Shown here piece after piece: positions 51,790 to 59,667 of a stretch of DNA of 64,000 nucleotides. A model generated the notes under the pieces. That model was not told the DNA's origin. It made no database searches and was given only the letters and a program-made list of their open reading frames with translations. The stretch lies in assembly GCA_018712645.1 (NCBI GenBank), contig DVGO01000056.1, positions 62,001 to 126,000 of the forward strand. The letters are read 5' to 3'. The stretch's first letter is position 1, and every line of letters starts with the position of its first letter. Source of the stretch: Candidatus Faecousia faecavium (GTDB lineage Bacteria > Bacillota > Clostridia > Oscillospirales > Oscillospiraceae). Both the position numbers and the translations under genes were made by a program.

Positions 51790-51900
51790 TTATTTGTGTT
51801 TTCTGAAATGATCTTTGATCCAGGCAGACAGGAGCAGGATGCACACGATGCCCCCAATGGCTCCCAACGCCCGCAGCACTTCTCCGGAAATCATAAGCAT
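51790..51900 (-). CDS. Small membrane peptide, 36 aa, first gene of the feo-divergent operon
   Basis: Reads MLMISGEVLRALGAIGGIVC then ILLLSAWIKDHFRKHK and stops at TAA 51790-51792. One hydrophobic helix (about residues 8-27) is followed by a basic tail. GGGAGG and GAGGA lie at suitable distances before ATG 51900 and the second ATG 51894. It is in line with promoter 51976-52004 and with DUF3793 19 bp downstream, so it is probably real. No family recognised; it may be a FeoB- or DUF3793-associated peptide, by context only. Confidence 0.65.
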   Translation of the reverse strand: MLMISGEVLRALGAIGGIVCILLLSAWIKDHFRKHK

Positions 51901-51919
51901 TCCTCATTTCCTCCCGTAA

Positions 51920-51935
51920 GTTAGCGTATGCTAAC
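51920..51935. promoter_or_regulatory. Feo-locus operator site 1
   Basis: GTTAGCGTATGCTAAC, perfect outer arms. In the leader of the minus-strand operon, 20 bp before the small-peptide start codon. Confidence 0.8.
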
Positions 51936-51952
51936 CACAACCCGAAATATAA

Positions 51953-51968
51953 GTTAGCTGCAACTAAC
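51953..51968. promoter_or_regulatory. Feo-locus operator site 2
   Basis: GTTAGCTGCAACTAAC, one arm mismatch; 7 bp downstream of the minus-strand -10 box, exactly 33 bp from site 1. Confidence 0.78.
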
Positions 51969-51975
51969 CAAAAAC

Positions 51976-52004
51976 AGCATACTCCCACTTCCGAATTTTG
52001 TCAA
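51976..52004 (-). promoter_or_regulatory. Sigma-A promoter for the small peptide-DUF3793-flavodoxin-DtxR operon
   Basis: Minus strand: -35 TTGACA, 17-nt spacer, -10 TATGCT. Confidence 0.8.
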
Positions 52005-52040
52005 GGATTATTTTTCATTTCCCTGATATTCTTTCAAAAT

Positions 52041-52056
52041 GTTAGTTAAAGCTAAC
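52041..52056. promoter_or_regulatory. Feo-locus operator site 3
   Basis: GTTAGTTAAAGCTAAC, one arm mismatch, between the two divergent promoters. Confidence 0.75.
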
Positions 52057-52105
52057 ATTTTTGGAAAATTGTCAGGAATTTTCCTACGATTTTTTGAAAA
52101 AGGTA

Positions 52106-52134
52106 TTGACAAAATCTGGGTATGGCTGTATCAT
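52106..52134 (+). promoter_or_regulatory. Sigma-A promoter for feoA-feoB
   Basis: -35 TTGACA, 17-nt spacer, -10 TATCAT; operator site 4 starts 9 bp downstream, over the transcription start. Confidence 0.82.
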
Positions 52135-52143
52135 ACCCGTGAA

Positions 52144-52159
52144 GTTAGCGGCCGCTAAT
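52144..52159. promoter_or_regulatory. Feo-locus operator site 4
   Basis: GTTAGCGGCCGCTAAT, near-perfect palindrome covering the predicted feoA transcription start. Confidence 0.8.
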
Positions 52160-52176
52160 TATTGTTCAACTCAGTA

Positions 52177-52192
52177 GTTAGCCGCTGCTAAT
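52177..52192. promoter_or_regulatory. Feo-locus operator site 5
   Basis: GTTAGCCGCTGCTAAT, exactly 33 bp from site 4, in the feoA leader. The rest of the 51901-52222 gap is A+T-rich promoter sequence with no gene that I can see. Confidence 0.78.
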
Positions 52193-52222
52193 CAGAAACA
52201 TTATCCGAATCAGGTGAGGCTT

Positions 52223-52435
52223 ATGAATTTGACCCATGCACTGGAAGGAACCGAATACATCATCCGCCAGGTCCAGACAGAGGACGAAGAACTCAATGCA
52301 TTTCTGTTCTCCCTGGGCTGCTACAGCGGCGAGCCCATTACTCTGGTATCCCGACGGAAGGGCAGCTATGTAATCTCCGTCAAGGACGGCAGATACAGCA
52401 TCGATTCACAGTTGGCAGAGGCCATTGAAATCTGA
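52223..52435 (+). CDS. feoA: Ferrous iron transport protein A
   Basis: A 70-residue SH3-like protein that supports FeoB. It reads NLTHALEGTEYIIRQ at the N-terminus, then LNAFLFSLGCYSGEPITLVSR and a C-terminal QLAEAIEI; the ligand-free compact SH3 fold is typical. I start at ATG 52223 behind AGGTGAGG; the in-frame GTG 52214 overlaps that RBS. It is followed by an operator-type palindrome (site 6) and feoB 109 bp later. Confidence 0.92.
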   Translation: MNLTHALEGTEYIIRQVQTEDEELNAFLFSLGCYSGEPITLVSRRKGSYVISVKDGRYSIDSQLAEAIEI

Positions 52436-52475
52436 ATCCGGGAGATGTTTTTCTCCTGATTCTTTTTCTCTGAAA

Positions 52476-52491
52476 GTTAGCATACGCTAAC
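52476..52491. promoter_or_regulatory. Feo-locus operator site 6, ahead of feoB
   Basis: GTTAGCATACGCTAAC, the exact reverse complement of site 1, in the feoA-feoB gap. It may act as a roadblock or control a weak internal promoter. Confidence 0.78.
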
Positions 52492-52544
52492 ATCCATAAA
52501 CTCACATCTGCAAGGATGATTGATTGAAAGAGGAGGAATCCAAA

Positions 52545-54542
52545 ATGAGAATCGCGTTTGCTGGCAATCCCAACTCCGGCAAAACCACCATGTACAATGC
52601 CCTCACCGGCCGCAATGAAAAGGTGGGCAACTGGGCAGGCGTTACCGTGGACAAAAAAGAGGCGCTGATTAAGAAAGCCTACGCAGGCTCCCAGCAGCTC
52701 ATCGCTGTTGACCTTCCCGGTGCTTATTCCATGTCGCCCTTTACCTCAGAAGAGAGCATCACCAGTTCCTATGTGAAAAACGAGCACCCCGATGCCATCA
52801 TCAACATTGTAGATGCCACCAACTTAAGCCGCTCCCTGTTCTTTACCACCCAGCTGCTGGAACTGGGAATTCCTGTGGTGGTTGCCCTGAACAAGGCGGA
52901 CATCAACGAGAAGAAGGAAACGGAGATTGACGTTGCCGCCCTTTCCCAGAAGCTGGGATGTCCTGTGGTGGAGACCGTATCTACCAACGGCGAGGGCTTG
53001 GCTGCTGTGGTTCGCGCCGCTGTGGATGCCCAGGGCAAGGGACAGAAGGCTCCCTACACCCAGGGTGCTGTGGATCTGAGTCACAAGGAGTCGGTTGTTG
53101 CCGCAGACAAAAAGCGCTTCGAGTTTGTCGATTCCATTGTTTCCCAGGTGGAAACCCGGAAGGTTTTGACCAAAGAGCGGAACTTCCAGGACAAAATTGA
53201 TGATATTCTCACCAACCAGTGGCTGGGCATTCCCATTTTTGCCCTGGTGATGTTCCTGGTATTCGATATTTCCCAGTCTTCCCTTGGCCCTTATCTGGCA
53301 GACACTCTGGTTGCCTGGCTGGAAAGCTTCCAGGGGTGGGTAGGAGAGCTGGTATCCGATGCAGCACCGATTTTGCAGGCACTGCTGGTTGACGGCGTCA
53401 TCGGCGGCGTGATTGCAGTCATCGGCTTCCTGCCGCTGGTCATGGTAATGTACTTCCTGATCGCTCTGCTGGAAGACTGCGGCTACATGGCCCGTGCCAC
53501 CATTGTGCTGGACCCCATCTTCAAGAAAGTGGGCCTTTCCGGTAAGTCTGTTATTCCCTTCGTCATCGGCACCGGCTGCGCCATCCCCGGTGTTATGGCC
53601 TGCCGTACCATTCGCAATGAGCGGGAACGTCGTGCAACCGCCATGCTGACCCCCTTCATGCCCTGCGGTGCCAAGCTGCCGGTGATCGCCCTGTTTGCCG
53701 GTGCTTTCTTTGCCGACGCTTCCTGGGTAGGTACATTGATGTATTTTGTGGGCATTGTCCTGATTCTTCTGGGCGCGCTGCTGGTCAACCGGATTGCCGG
53801 CCACAGAAGCCGCAAGTCCTTCTTCATCATGGAACTGCCGGAATATAAGGTCCCTTCCGTGAAGCGGGCATTCCTGGCCATGTGCTCCCGGGGCAAGGCA
53901 TATATAGTCAAAGCCGGTACCATCATCTTGCTGTGCAACACAATAGTTCAGATTATGCAGACCTTCAACTGGAGCTTCCAGGAGGCAGAAGTGGCCAGCG
54001 AATCCATCCTGGCAACCATCGCCAGCCCCATTGCCTATCTGCTGGTTCCCATTGTGGGCGTAGTATCCTGGCAGCTGGCTGCCGCAGCAGTCACCGGCTT
54101 CATCGCCAAGGAAAATGTAGTAGGCACCCTGGCAGTGTGCTATGTGGGATTGGAAAACCTGATTGACACCGAAGAACTGGCCCTGATGGAAGGCGCCGGT
54201 GCCGAGGTTGCCGGTGTATTCGCCATTACGAAGGTGGCCGCATTGGCTTACCTGATGTTCAACCTCTACACTCCTCCCTGCTTCGCCGCATTGGGCGCTA
54301 TGAACTCGGAAATCAACGACCGGAAATGGTTCTGGGGCGGCGTGGCGCTGCAATTCGCCACCGGTTACACCGTTGCTTACCTGGTTTACCAAATCGGTAC
54401 TCTGATTACCACTGGCAGTCTGGGCGCCGGATTCCTGCCGGGACTGGTCGTGGTTGGAATCATCGCAGCAGTTATTGTGGCGCTGTGCAGAAAGGCTGAC
54501 CAGAAACTGTCTGGAGAATATACCCTCAGCGCCCGGGCCTAA
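52545..54542 (+). CDS. feoB: Ferrous iron transport protein B
   Basis: Main Fe(II) uptake channel of the inner membrane, 665 residues. The N-terminal G domain has G1 GNPNSGKTT at 7-15, VGNWAGVTVDKK (switch), DLPGAYSMSPF (G3) and LNKAD (G4). A helical GDI spacer follows. The membrane part carries two gate motifs around VIPFVIGTGCAIPGVMACRT and VPSVKRAFLAM, and ends with the second Gate block (TPPCFAALGAMNSEI). Start ATG 52545 follows AGGAGG. It forms an operon with feoA and the Cys-rich peptide gene. Confidence 0.96.
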   Translation: MRIAFAGNPNSGKTTMYNALTGRNEKVGNWAGVTVDKKEALIKKAYAGSQQLIAVDLPGAYSMSPFTSEESITSSYVKNEHPDAIINIVDATNLSRSLFFTTQLLELGIPVVVALNKADINEKKETEIDVAALSQKLGCPVVETVSTNGEGLAAVVRAAVDAQGKGQKAPYTQGAVDLSHKESVVAADKKRFEFVDSIVSQVETRKVLTKERNFQDKIDDILTNQWLGIPIFALVMFLVFDISQSSLGPYLADTLVAWLESFQGWVGELVSDAAPILQALLVDGVIGGVIAVIGFLPLVMVMYFLIALLEDCGYMARATIVLDPIFKKVGLSGKSVIPFVIGTGCAIPGVMACRTIRNERERRATAMLTPFMPCGAKLPVIALFAGAFFADASWVGTLMYFVGIVLILLGALLVNRIAGHRSRKSFFIMELPEYKVPSVKRAFLAMCSRGKAYIVKAGTIILLCNTIVQIMQTFNWSFQEAEVASESILATIASPIAYLLVPIVGVVSWQLAAAAVTGFIAKENVVGTLAVCYVGLENLIDTEELALMEGAGAEVAGVFAITKVAALAYLMFNLYTPPCFAALGAMNSEINDRKWFWGGVALQFATGYTVAYLVYQIGTLITTGSLGAGFLPGLVVVGIIAAVIVALCRKADQKLSGEYTLSARA

Positions 54543-54563
54543 CATGCAGAAAGGAGCAGACCT

Positions 54564-54719
54564 ATGGAAAATCTCATTATTGTAGTAATCATTGCCGGAA
54601 TCGTGGCACTTGCCGCCCGACATATTTACAAAGCAAAGAAAAAAGGTGCCAAATGTATCGGCTGCCCCGACGGCTGCTCCTGCGGAGGATGCGGCGGATG
54701 CAGCCAGAAGCAAACATAA
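54564..54719 (+). CDS. FeoB-associated Cys-rich membrane peptide
   Basis: A 51-residue protein encoded 21 bp after feoB with AAGGAG upstream. It starts MENLIIVVIIAGIVALAARH, a single membrane helix, continues with YKAKKKGAKCIGCPDGCSC and ends in GGCGGCSQKQT. Six to seven closely spaced Cys mark the FeoB-associated Cys-rich membrane protein family. It probably resides beside FeoB and may bind iron or shuttle it at the cytoplasmic face; the family has no firm assigned function. Confidence 0.9.
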   Translation: MENLIIVVIIAGIVALAARHIYKAKKKGAKCIGCPDGCSCGGCGGCSQKQT

Positions 54720-54742
54720 CTTCTTTCCTCATTCAAATAAAA

Positions 54743-54786
54743 AACGCTGCCTTCTGTGGATGAAACCATGGAAGGCAGCGTTTTTT
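54743..54786. terminator. Bidirectional terminator between the feo and MATE genes
   Basis: AACGCTGCCTTC (54743-54754) pairs with GAAGGCAGCGTT (54771-54782). TTTTTT follows on the plus strand and TTTTATTT on the minus strand. Confidence 0.9.
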
Positions 54787-56171
54787 CAGGAAGCAGACAG
54801 GCTTTTCTGGGCTTTGGGATGGTATCCTCGTTTTTTCAGGCAGGCATAGTATGCCGGGAACAGGAACAGATCCGCCATCACCCAGGCAGCGGGGCTGGCA
54901 AGGCATACCGCATCAAATCCAAAGTAGGGCACCAGGCACAGGCCAAAGATACCCCGGGCAATCATTTCCGACACACCGGCCACCATAGCCAGATTGGAAA
55001 AGCCCAGTCCTTGAATGGTAAAGCGAAGCAAATTCACATACAGCAGCGGGATGTAAAACAGCGCATTCCACAGCAGGAATCGGCGGCTCATGGGCAGAAT
55101 CACATTGACCGCTTCCGCATCTCCGGAATCCAGGAAAATAGAGGTCAGATTTCCTCCCCAGAAATACAACACGAAGAAAATCACAATGGAATAGGTAACT
55201 CCCAGAATGGAGGATGCCCGGACACCAGCGTGTACCCGTTCCGGCTTTTCCGCACCGATATTTTGCCCGGCAAAGGTGGCTGCAGTGGAGCCAATGGCAT
55301 CAAAGGGGCAGACAACAAAGAAAACCACCTTGCTTCCTGCGGTCATGGCCGCCATGGCGCTGGCCCCCAGGGTATTGACGGCGGTCTGCAGAAGGATACT
55401 GCCGATGGCGGTAATGGAATACTGCATTCCCATGGGCAGTCCCATAGCCAGAAGCCGCTGGACATAGCTGCGCTCCAGCTTCAGGTCTTCCTTACTCAGT
55501 TTCAGGATGGGAAAATGCTTCGCCATGTACCACAGGCACAGAACGCCGGAAATCAGCTGGCTCAGCAGCGTTGCCCAACCGGCGCCTCCAACTCCCATGT
55601 GAAACGCCACAATAAACAGGATATCCAGCACCACATTCAAAAGGCTGGAAAAAATCAGAAAATACAGCGGCGTCCGGGAATCCCCCAGGGAGCGAATGAT
55701 ACCCGACAGGAGATTGTACAGCATGGTTGCGGGAATGCCCAGGAATATCAGGAAAATATAGTCATAGGCATAGGAAAACGTATCTTCCGGCGTATTCATC
55801 CACACCAGAAACTGCCGGCAGAATACCGTGGTCACCAGCGTGATGACCACCGCGAAAAAGACACTCAGCCATACCATATTACCTACGAATTTCCGCAGGC
55901 CGTCAAAATCCCGCTGGCCAAACTTCTGAGCCACTGGGATGGCAAAACCGGCACAAATTCCGTTGCACAGCCCCAGCACCAGGAAATTGATGGAGCCAGT
56001 GGAACCCACACCTGCCAGGGCATCCACTCCCAGGAATTTTCCCACCACCACAGTATCCACCATGTTATAAAACTGCTGAAACACCATTCCAAACAACAGC
56101 GGCAGCATAAATGACAGCACCAGTTTCATGGGAGAACCGGTGGTCAGATCTTTCATCGGACTATCCGACAT
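54786..56171 (-). CDS. MATE-family multidrug/cation exporter
   Basis: Twelve-helix antiporter of the MATE family, 461 residues in two homologous halves. The N-terminal half has LVLSFMLPLLFGMVFQQFYN and DTVVVGKFLGVDALAGVGST; LPMGMQYSITAIGSILLQ starts the second half. These proteins export cationic toxic compounds by sodium or proton exchange, but the substrate cannot be told from sequence. I start at ATG 56171, 7 nt after GGAGGG. It has its own promoter and shares the bidirectional terminator. Confidence 0.92.
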   Translation of the reverse strand: MSDSPMKDLTTGSPMKLVLSFMLPLLFGMVFQQFYNMVDTVVVGKFLGVDALAGVGSTGSINFLVLGLCNGICAGFAIPVAQKFGQRDFDGLRKFVGNMVWLSVFFAVVITLVTTVFCRQFLVWMNTPEDTFSYAYDYIFLIFLGIPATMLYNLLSGIIRSLGDSRTPLYFLIFSSLLNVVLDILFIVAFHMGVGGAGWATLLSQLISGVLCLWYMAKHFPILKLSKEDLKLERSYVQRLLAMGLPMGMQYSITAIGSILLQTAVNTLGASAMAAMTAGSKVVFFVVCPFDAIGSTAATFAGQNIGAEKPERVHAGVRASSILGVTYSIVIFFVLYFWGGNLTSIFLDSGDAEAVNVILPMSRRFLLWNALFYIPLLYVNLLRFTIQGLGFSNLAMVAGVSEMIARGIFGLCLVPYFGFDAVCLASPAAWVMADLFLFPAYYACLKKRGYHPKAQKSLSAS

Positions 56172-56212
56172 TGCAAAACCCTCCTGCGCAAGTCCACGTT
56201 GAATTGCACAAG

Positions 56213-56241
56213 ATAGTAGCATTCTTTTTAGTGAATGTCAA
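56213..56241 (-). promoter_or_regulatory. Sigma-A promoter for the MATE gene
   Basis: Minus strand: -35 TTGACA, 17-nt spacer, -10 TACTAT. Confidence 0.78.
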
Positions 56242-56325
56242 CAATTATTCTGTACAATTTTTCCGGCATTTGCGGGGGAGGGTTTTGATAAGAATGTAAA
56301 ATTCCAAAGGTGCAAAAAGCGGCCC

Positions 56326-56946
56326 TTATTTCCTTTTTCGGTGGATTTTCTGAATCAGACCGATGGTTTGCCCGGACAGGATCACCGTCAGCAGAGAGAA
56401 GCCGATCCGTCGCAGGGGAATATAGCTCAGAGACAGGAGCAGCACCAGCAGATCACTGGTCAGATAAATCCGTTCAATGGGCTGCTTCGTCAAATGGGAC
56501 AGGCTCATGGCCAGGGCATCGTCGCCGCTGGTTGCACCTCCTGCACGGACGCACAGCCCTGCACCGATGCCGATAAACATAGCGCCAACAATGGACGCCA
56601 GCAGGGGCATATGGGCAATTTCCGGCCACAGCGGTGGGAAGCATTCACAAATGGCATAAGCGGAGGCATAGCCGCAGGTGGCAATCAAGGAATAAGCGAT
56701 AAAATCCTTGCCCAGGGTTTTCCAACCCAGGGCATAGCAGGCTACATTGAGAATCACACTGGAAATCGCCGGAGAAATCCCCAGCCAGTGGTCAATCAGC
56801 AATATCATGCCAAATACGCCACCCTCTGTCACCCCGGACAATGCATGAACATTGTACATGCCAAAGGCCTGGAATGCGGAGGCAAAAAATGCTACCAGCA
56901 CATTCACCGGTTTCAGTTTTGGGACAAAGGACGACAGTTTTCTCAT
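56326..56946 (-). CDS. YitT-family membrane protein lacking the DUF2179 domain
   Basis: A 206-residue protein of the YitT/DUF161 membrane family, with five hydrophobic segments and the family loop GVTEGGVFGMILLIDHWLGI and LCVRAGGATSGDDALAMSL. Usual YitT proteins add a C-terminal DUF2179 domain (about 80 residues); here the frame stops after the last helix with IHRKRK. Start ATG 56946 follows GGGAG; it lies 88 bp after tmcAL on the same strand. Function of the family is unknown. Confidence 0.85.
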   Translation of the reverse strand: MRKLSSFVPKLKPVNVLVAFFASAFQAFGMYNVHALSGVTEGGVFGMILLIDHWLGISPAISSVILNVACYALGWKTLGKDFIAYSLIATCGYASAYAICECFPPLWPEIAHMPLLASIVGAMFIGIGAGLCVRAGGATSGDDALAMSLSHLTKQPIERIYLTSDLLVLLLSLSYIPLRRIGFSLLTVILSGQTIGLIQKIHRKRK

Positions 56947-57034
56947 ATTTGTAACTCCCTGAAAAACAGTTTGCTCCATGATATCATGGGAGCAGCTTGG
57001 CTGTCAATCCGCCGGCCGGTTAAGATGCAACAAA

Positions 57035-58183
57035 TCAAAGCAGGATGCGAACCCGTCGGCGCTCTTCCGTCCCCCCCGGTTCCGGTGCGTCGGTGCAGAA
57101 CAGGCCATACAAATCCCCGCACCGCTTTTCCAGCTGCCAGTGGGCATGCTCCATTCTTTCTCCGGCATTTCGCAGCCAGCCGTCTTTTTTCCGGCCATTC
57201 AAAATCTCCCGTCCCCGGCTGTTGAATGCCAGCACCCGGGTATAGGGCACTTCCTGCTGCATCATTTCCCGGGTAATACCCAGAAATGCACACATCACCA
57301 TCCGATCCAGCCGAGTTCTGGTGTAACGCTTGGATTTCACCGCCGTAAGCACTTCTTCCAGGCTGGATTCCTTACGGGATGCGTGCATCAGCTTGCGCCA
57401 CAGCCCTTCACTGCCATAGGGAAGCTCTTCAAATTCTTCGTCGGTCATGGTGCGAAGCTTTCCCAGCACCGCTCGCTCCCCTGCTGCCAGAGTGTGCAGC
57501 GGAGCCTGGGCAAACAGGGAAACCGTCTGTTCCGGGACAAAGGGCTGCCAGGTTTCCCATCCCAGCATCAGAGAACGTACCGCGGTGGCAGAAGGATTTT
57601 CCCTGTCAGCAGTTTGGGCATGGTAGCTTCCCTGACGCCGGATGGGAAATACCGTAAGATCCGCATTTTGCCTGCGGATTGCCTTGCAGTACTCCACCGC
57701 CAGAATGTCGTTGGGCTGGCGCAGGATTCCTTCTTCACCGCCCAGCTCCGCCAGAGCCGCCTGCCGGGCCGCCGGGAAGGAAATACCCGTTTCCAAAAAC
57801 TTACGCAGCACCTGTTCAAATTCCGATGAACACAAAATCTCCGCCGTATGCATCAAGGCTGCTCCGTCGGCGGATTCTGCCCCAAAGCACAACGTATCGC
57901 AGACCCGGGACAAAATCTCCACGCCCCCCTGGGCAAACCCTTCCGCAGAGGAAAGGGACACCGTCACCGGCATCTCCAGCACCAAGTCTGCCCCGCACCG
58001 CAGCGCCGCTTCTGCGCGGATGCTTTTGTCCACAAGGGCGGGGTGTCCCCGCTGGACAAAATTTCCGCTCATGGCGCACACTACCGCCGTATCCGGCCCG
58101 AATTCCTGACGAATCCGGTCAATTTGCTTTTTATGTCCCAGGTGGAAGGGGTTATATTCGCAGATAATCCCAACGGTTTTCAA
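57035..58183 (-). CDS. tmcAL: tRNA(Met) cytidine acetate ligase TmcAL
   Basis: Makes N4-acetylcytidine at the wobble position of elongator tRNA-Met from acetate and ATP. The nucleotidyltransferase-type site CEYNPFHLGH is at residues 8-17 with the HxGH motif; SGNFVQRGHPALVDK near 40 and the C-terminal KRYTRTRLDR tRNA-binding segment match TmcAL (382 residues). The start is TTG 58183, with GGAGAGG upstream. The acetate kinase gene is directly divergent, which links both to acetate metabolism, though this may be coincidence. Confidence 0.9.
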   Translation of the reverse strand: MKTVGIICEYNPFHLGHKKQIDRIRQEFGPDTAVVCAMSGNFVQRGHPALVDKSIRAEAALRCGADLVLEMPVTVSLSSAEGFAQGGVEILSRVCDTLCFGAESADGAALMHTAEILCSSEFEQVLRKFLETGISFPAARQAALAELGGEEGILRQPNDILAVEYCKAIRRQNADLTVFPIRRQGSYHAQTADRENPSATAVRSLMLGWETWQPFVPEQTVSLFAQAPLHTLAAGERAVLGKLRTMTDEEFEELPYGSEGLWRKLMHASRKESSLEEVLTAVKSKRYTRTRLDRMVMCAFLGITREMMQQEVPYTRVLAFNSRGREILNGRKKDGWLRNAGERMEHAHWQLEKRCGDLYGLFCTDAPEPGGTEERRRVRILL

Positions 58184-58222
58184 AATACCCTCTCCTTTTT
58201 CCAAAATTTTTCTTCTGAGGGC

Positions 58223-58251
58223 TTGAGAAATTGAAGAAAATGAAATATAAT
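58223..58251 (+). promoter_or_regulatory. Sigma-A promoter for ackA
   Basis: -35 TTGAGA, 17-nt spacer, -10 TATAAT, 70 bp before the ackA ATG. Confidence 0.78.
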
Positions 58252-58320
58252 ACTCTTAGCTATGGCTATCATACCACGTTTTTGGCAAAATGAAAATATT
58301 TATTTAGGAGGCATCCCCCA

Positions 58321-59511
58321 ATGAACGTTTTGATTATCAATGCCGGTTCTTCCAGCCTGAAGTATCAGCTGATGAATCCCGATACCGGCGTCGTGTCTGC
58401 CAAGGGCCTGTGCGAGCGTATCTACATTGACGGCCGTCTGACCCACAATGCCAACGGCAAGAAGATCGTCAAGGACATCCCCATGCCCACCCACTCCGAG
58501 GCCATCCAGGCTGTTCTGTCCATCCTGGTAGATCCCGTGGAAGGCGTGATCAAGTCCACCGATGAGATCGATGCTGTGGGCCACCGCGTCCTGCACGGCG
58601 GCATGGAGTTCTTCGATTCCTGCATCATCAACGATGAAGTCATCGCCGCCATCGAGAAGTGCATCCCCCTGGGCCCCCTGCATAACCCCGCCAACCTGAT
58701 GGGCATCCGTGCCTGCCAGGCGGTTATGCCCTCCACTCCCCAGGTTGCCGTGTTCGACACCGCTTTCCACATGACCATGCCTCCTGTGGCTTATCGTTAC
58801 GCTATCCCCACTGAGTACTACAAGAACGACTCCATCCGCCGCTACGGCTTCCACGGCACTTCCCACAAGTATGTCACCAAGCGTGCCATCGAGCTGATGG
58901 GCCGCAAGGACATCAAGCTGGTCAACTGCCACCTGGGCAATGGCTCTTCCCTGTCCGCTGTGAAGGACGGCAAGTGCCAGGATACCTCCATGGGTCTGAC
59001 CCCTCTGGCCGGTGTTCCCATGGGCACCCGTTCCGGCGATCTGGACGCCGCTGTGGTGCAGTTCGTTATGAACAAGTACGGCATGAGCGCTGACGAGTGC
59101 CTGAACATGCTCAACAAGAAGTCCGGTGTGCTGGCTCTGAGCGGCATCTCCTCCGACTTCCGTGACATCGAAGAAGGCGCTGAGGCTGGCAACGCTGACT
59201 GCACCCTGGCTCTGGACAAGTTCGCCTACGAAGTGCGCAAGTATATCGGCTCCTACGCTGCTGCTCTGGGCGGTCTGGACTGCCTGGTGTTCACCGCCGG
59301 TGTAGGCGAGAACTCCGCTTCCATGCGTGCTCGGATCTGCCAGAACCTGGAATACCTGGGCGTTAAGCTGGATCCCGAGAAGAACAACGTCCGCGGCAAG
59401 GAAGCCATCATCTCTGCCGATGACTCCAAGGTTACCGTTTGGGTCATCCCCACCAACGAAGAGCTGATGATTGCTCAGGATACTGCTGAGCTGGTCAACG
59501 CTGCCAAGTAA
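58321..59511 (+). CDS. ackA: Acetate kinase
   Basis: Interconverts acetyl-phosphate and acetate with ATP formation, the terminal step of acetate fermentation. ASKHA fold, 396 residues: N7 in NAGSSSLKYQL, R-containing GHRVLHGG near 83-90, HNPANL, AFHMTMPP, HLGNGSSLSAV, GTRSGDLD and the C-terminal VIPTNEELMIA are all present. Codon usage is strongly biased, consistent with high expression. No pta gene adjoins it. RBS AGGAGG upstream and a strong terminator follow. Confidence 0.97.
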   Translation: MNVLIINAGSSSLKYQLMNPDTGVVSAKGLCERIYIDGRLTHNANGKKIVKDIPMPTHSEAIQAVLSILVDPVEGVIKSTDEIDAVGHRVLHGGMEFFDSCIINDEVIAAIEKCIPLGPLHNPANLMGIRACQAVMPSTPQVAVFDTAFHMTMPPVAYRYAIPTEYYKNDSIRRYGFHGTSHKYVTKRAIELMGRKDIKLVNCHLGNGSSLSAVKDGKCQDTSMGLTPLAGVPMGTRSGDLDAAVVQFVMNKYGMSADECLNMLNKKSGVLALSGISSDFRDIEEGAEAGNADCTLALDKFAYEVRKYIGSYAAALGGLDCLVFTAGVGENSASMRARICQNLEYLGVKLDPEKNNVRGKEAIISADDSKVTVWVIPTNEELMIAQDTAELVNAAK

Positions 59512-59521
59512 ATAATTGCAC

Positions 59522-59560
59522 AAAAACTGTGCCGGAGCCTTCACTCCGGCACAGTTTTTT
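59522..59560 (+). terminator. Intrinsic terminator after ackA
   Basis: CTGTGCCGGAG/CTCCGGCACAG stem extended by A5/T6 pairs, 6-nt loop, T-tract. Confidence 0.93.
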
Positions 59561-59611
59561 ATATGTCTTTTTAAATTTGTTTCCCGTTGACAGATTTCAT
59601 CTTCCTATATA

Positions 59612-59639
59612 GGCCTGCTGCACAAAATGGCAGCAGGCC
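59612..59639 (-). terminator. Hairpin after the GT-C-like membrane gene
   Basis: GGCCTGCTGC (59612-59621) pairs with GCAGCAGGCC (59630-59639), 29 bp past the stop of the minus-strand gene. The T-run is weak (TATATAGG), so termination is uncertain. Confidence 0.55.
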
Positions 59640-59667
59640 CATGTTTTATCCCCTTTTCAAAACGCAG

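Noticed and set aside
52824..54713. Long open frame on the minus strand opposite feoB
   Set aside because: Its translation is a low-complexity Gly/Gln/His-rich antisense shadow with no family features; feoB on the plus strand is intact.
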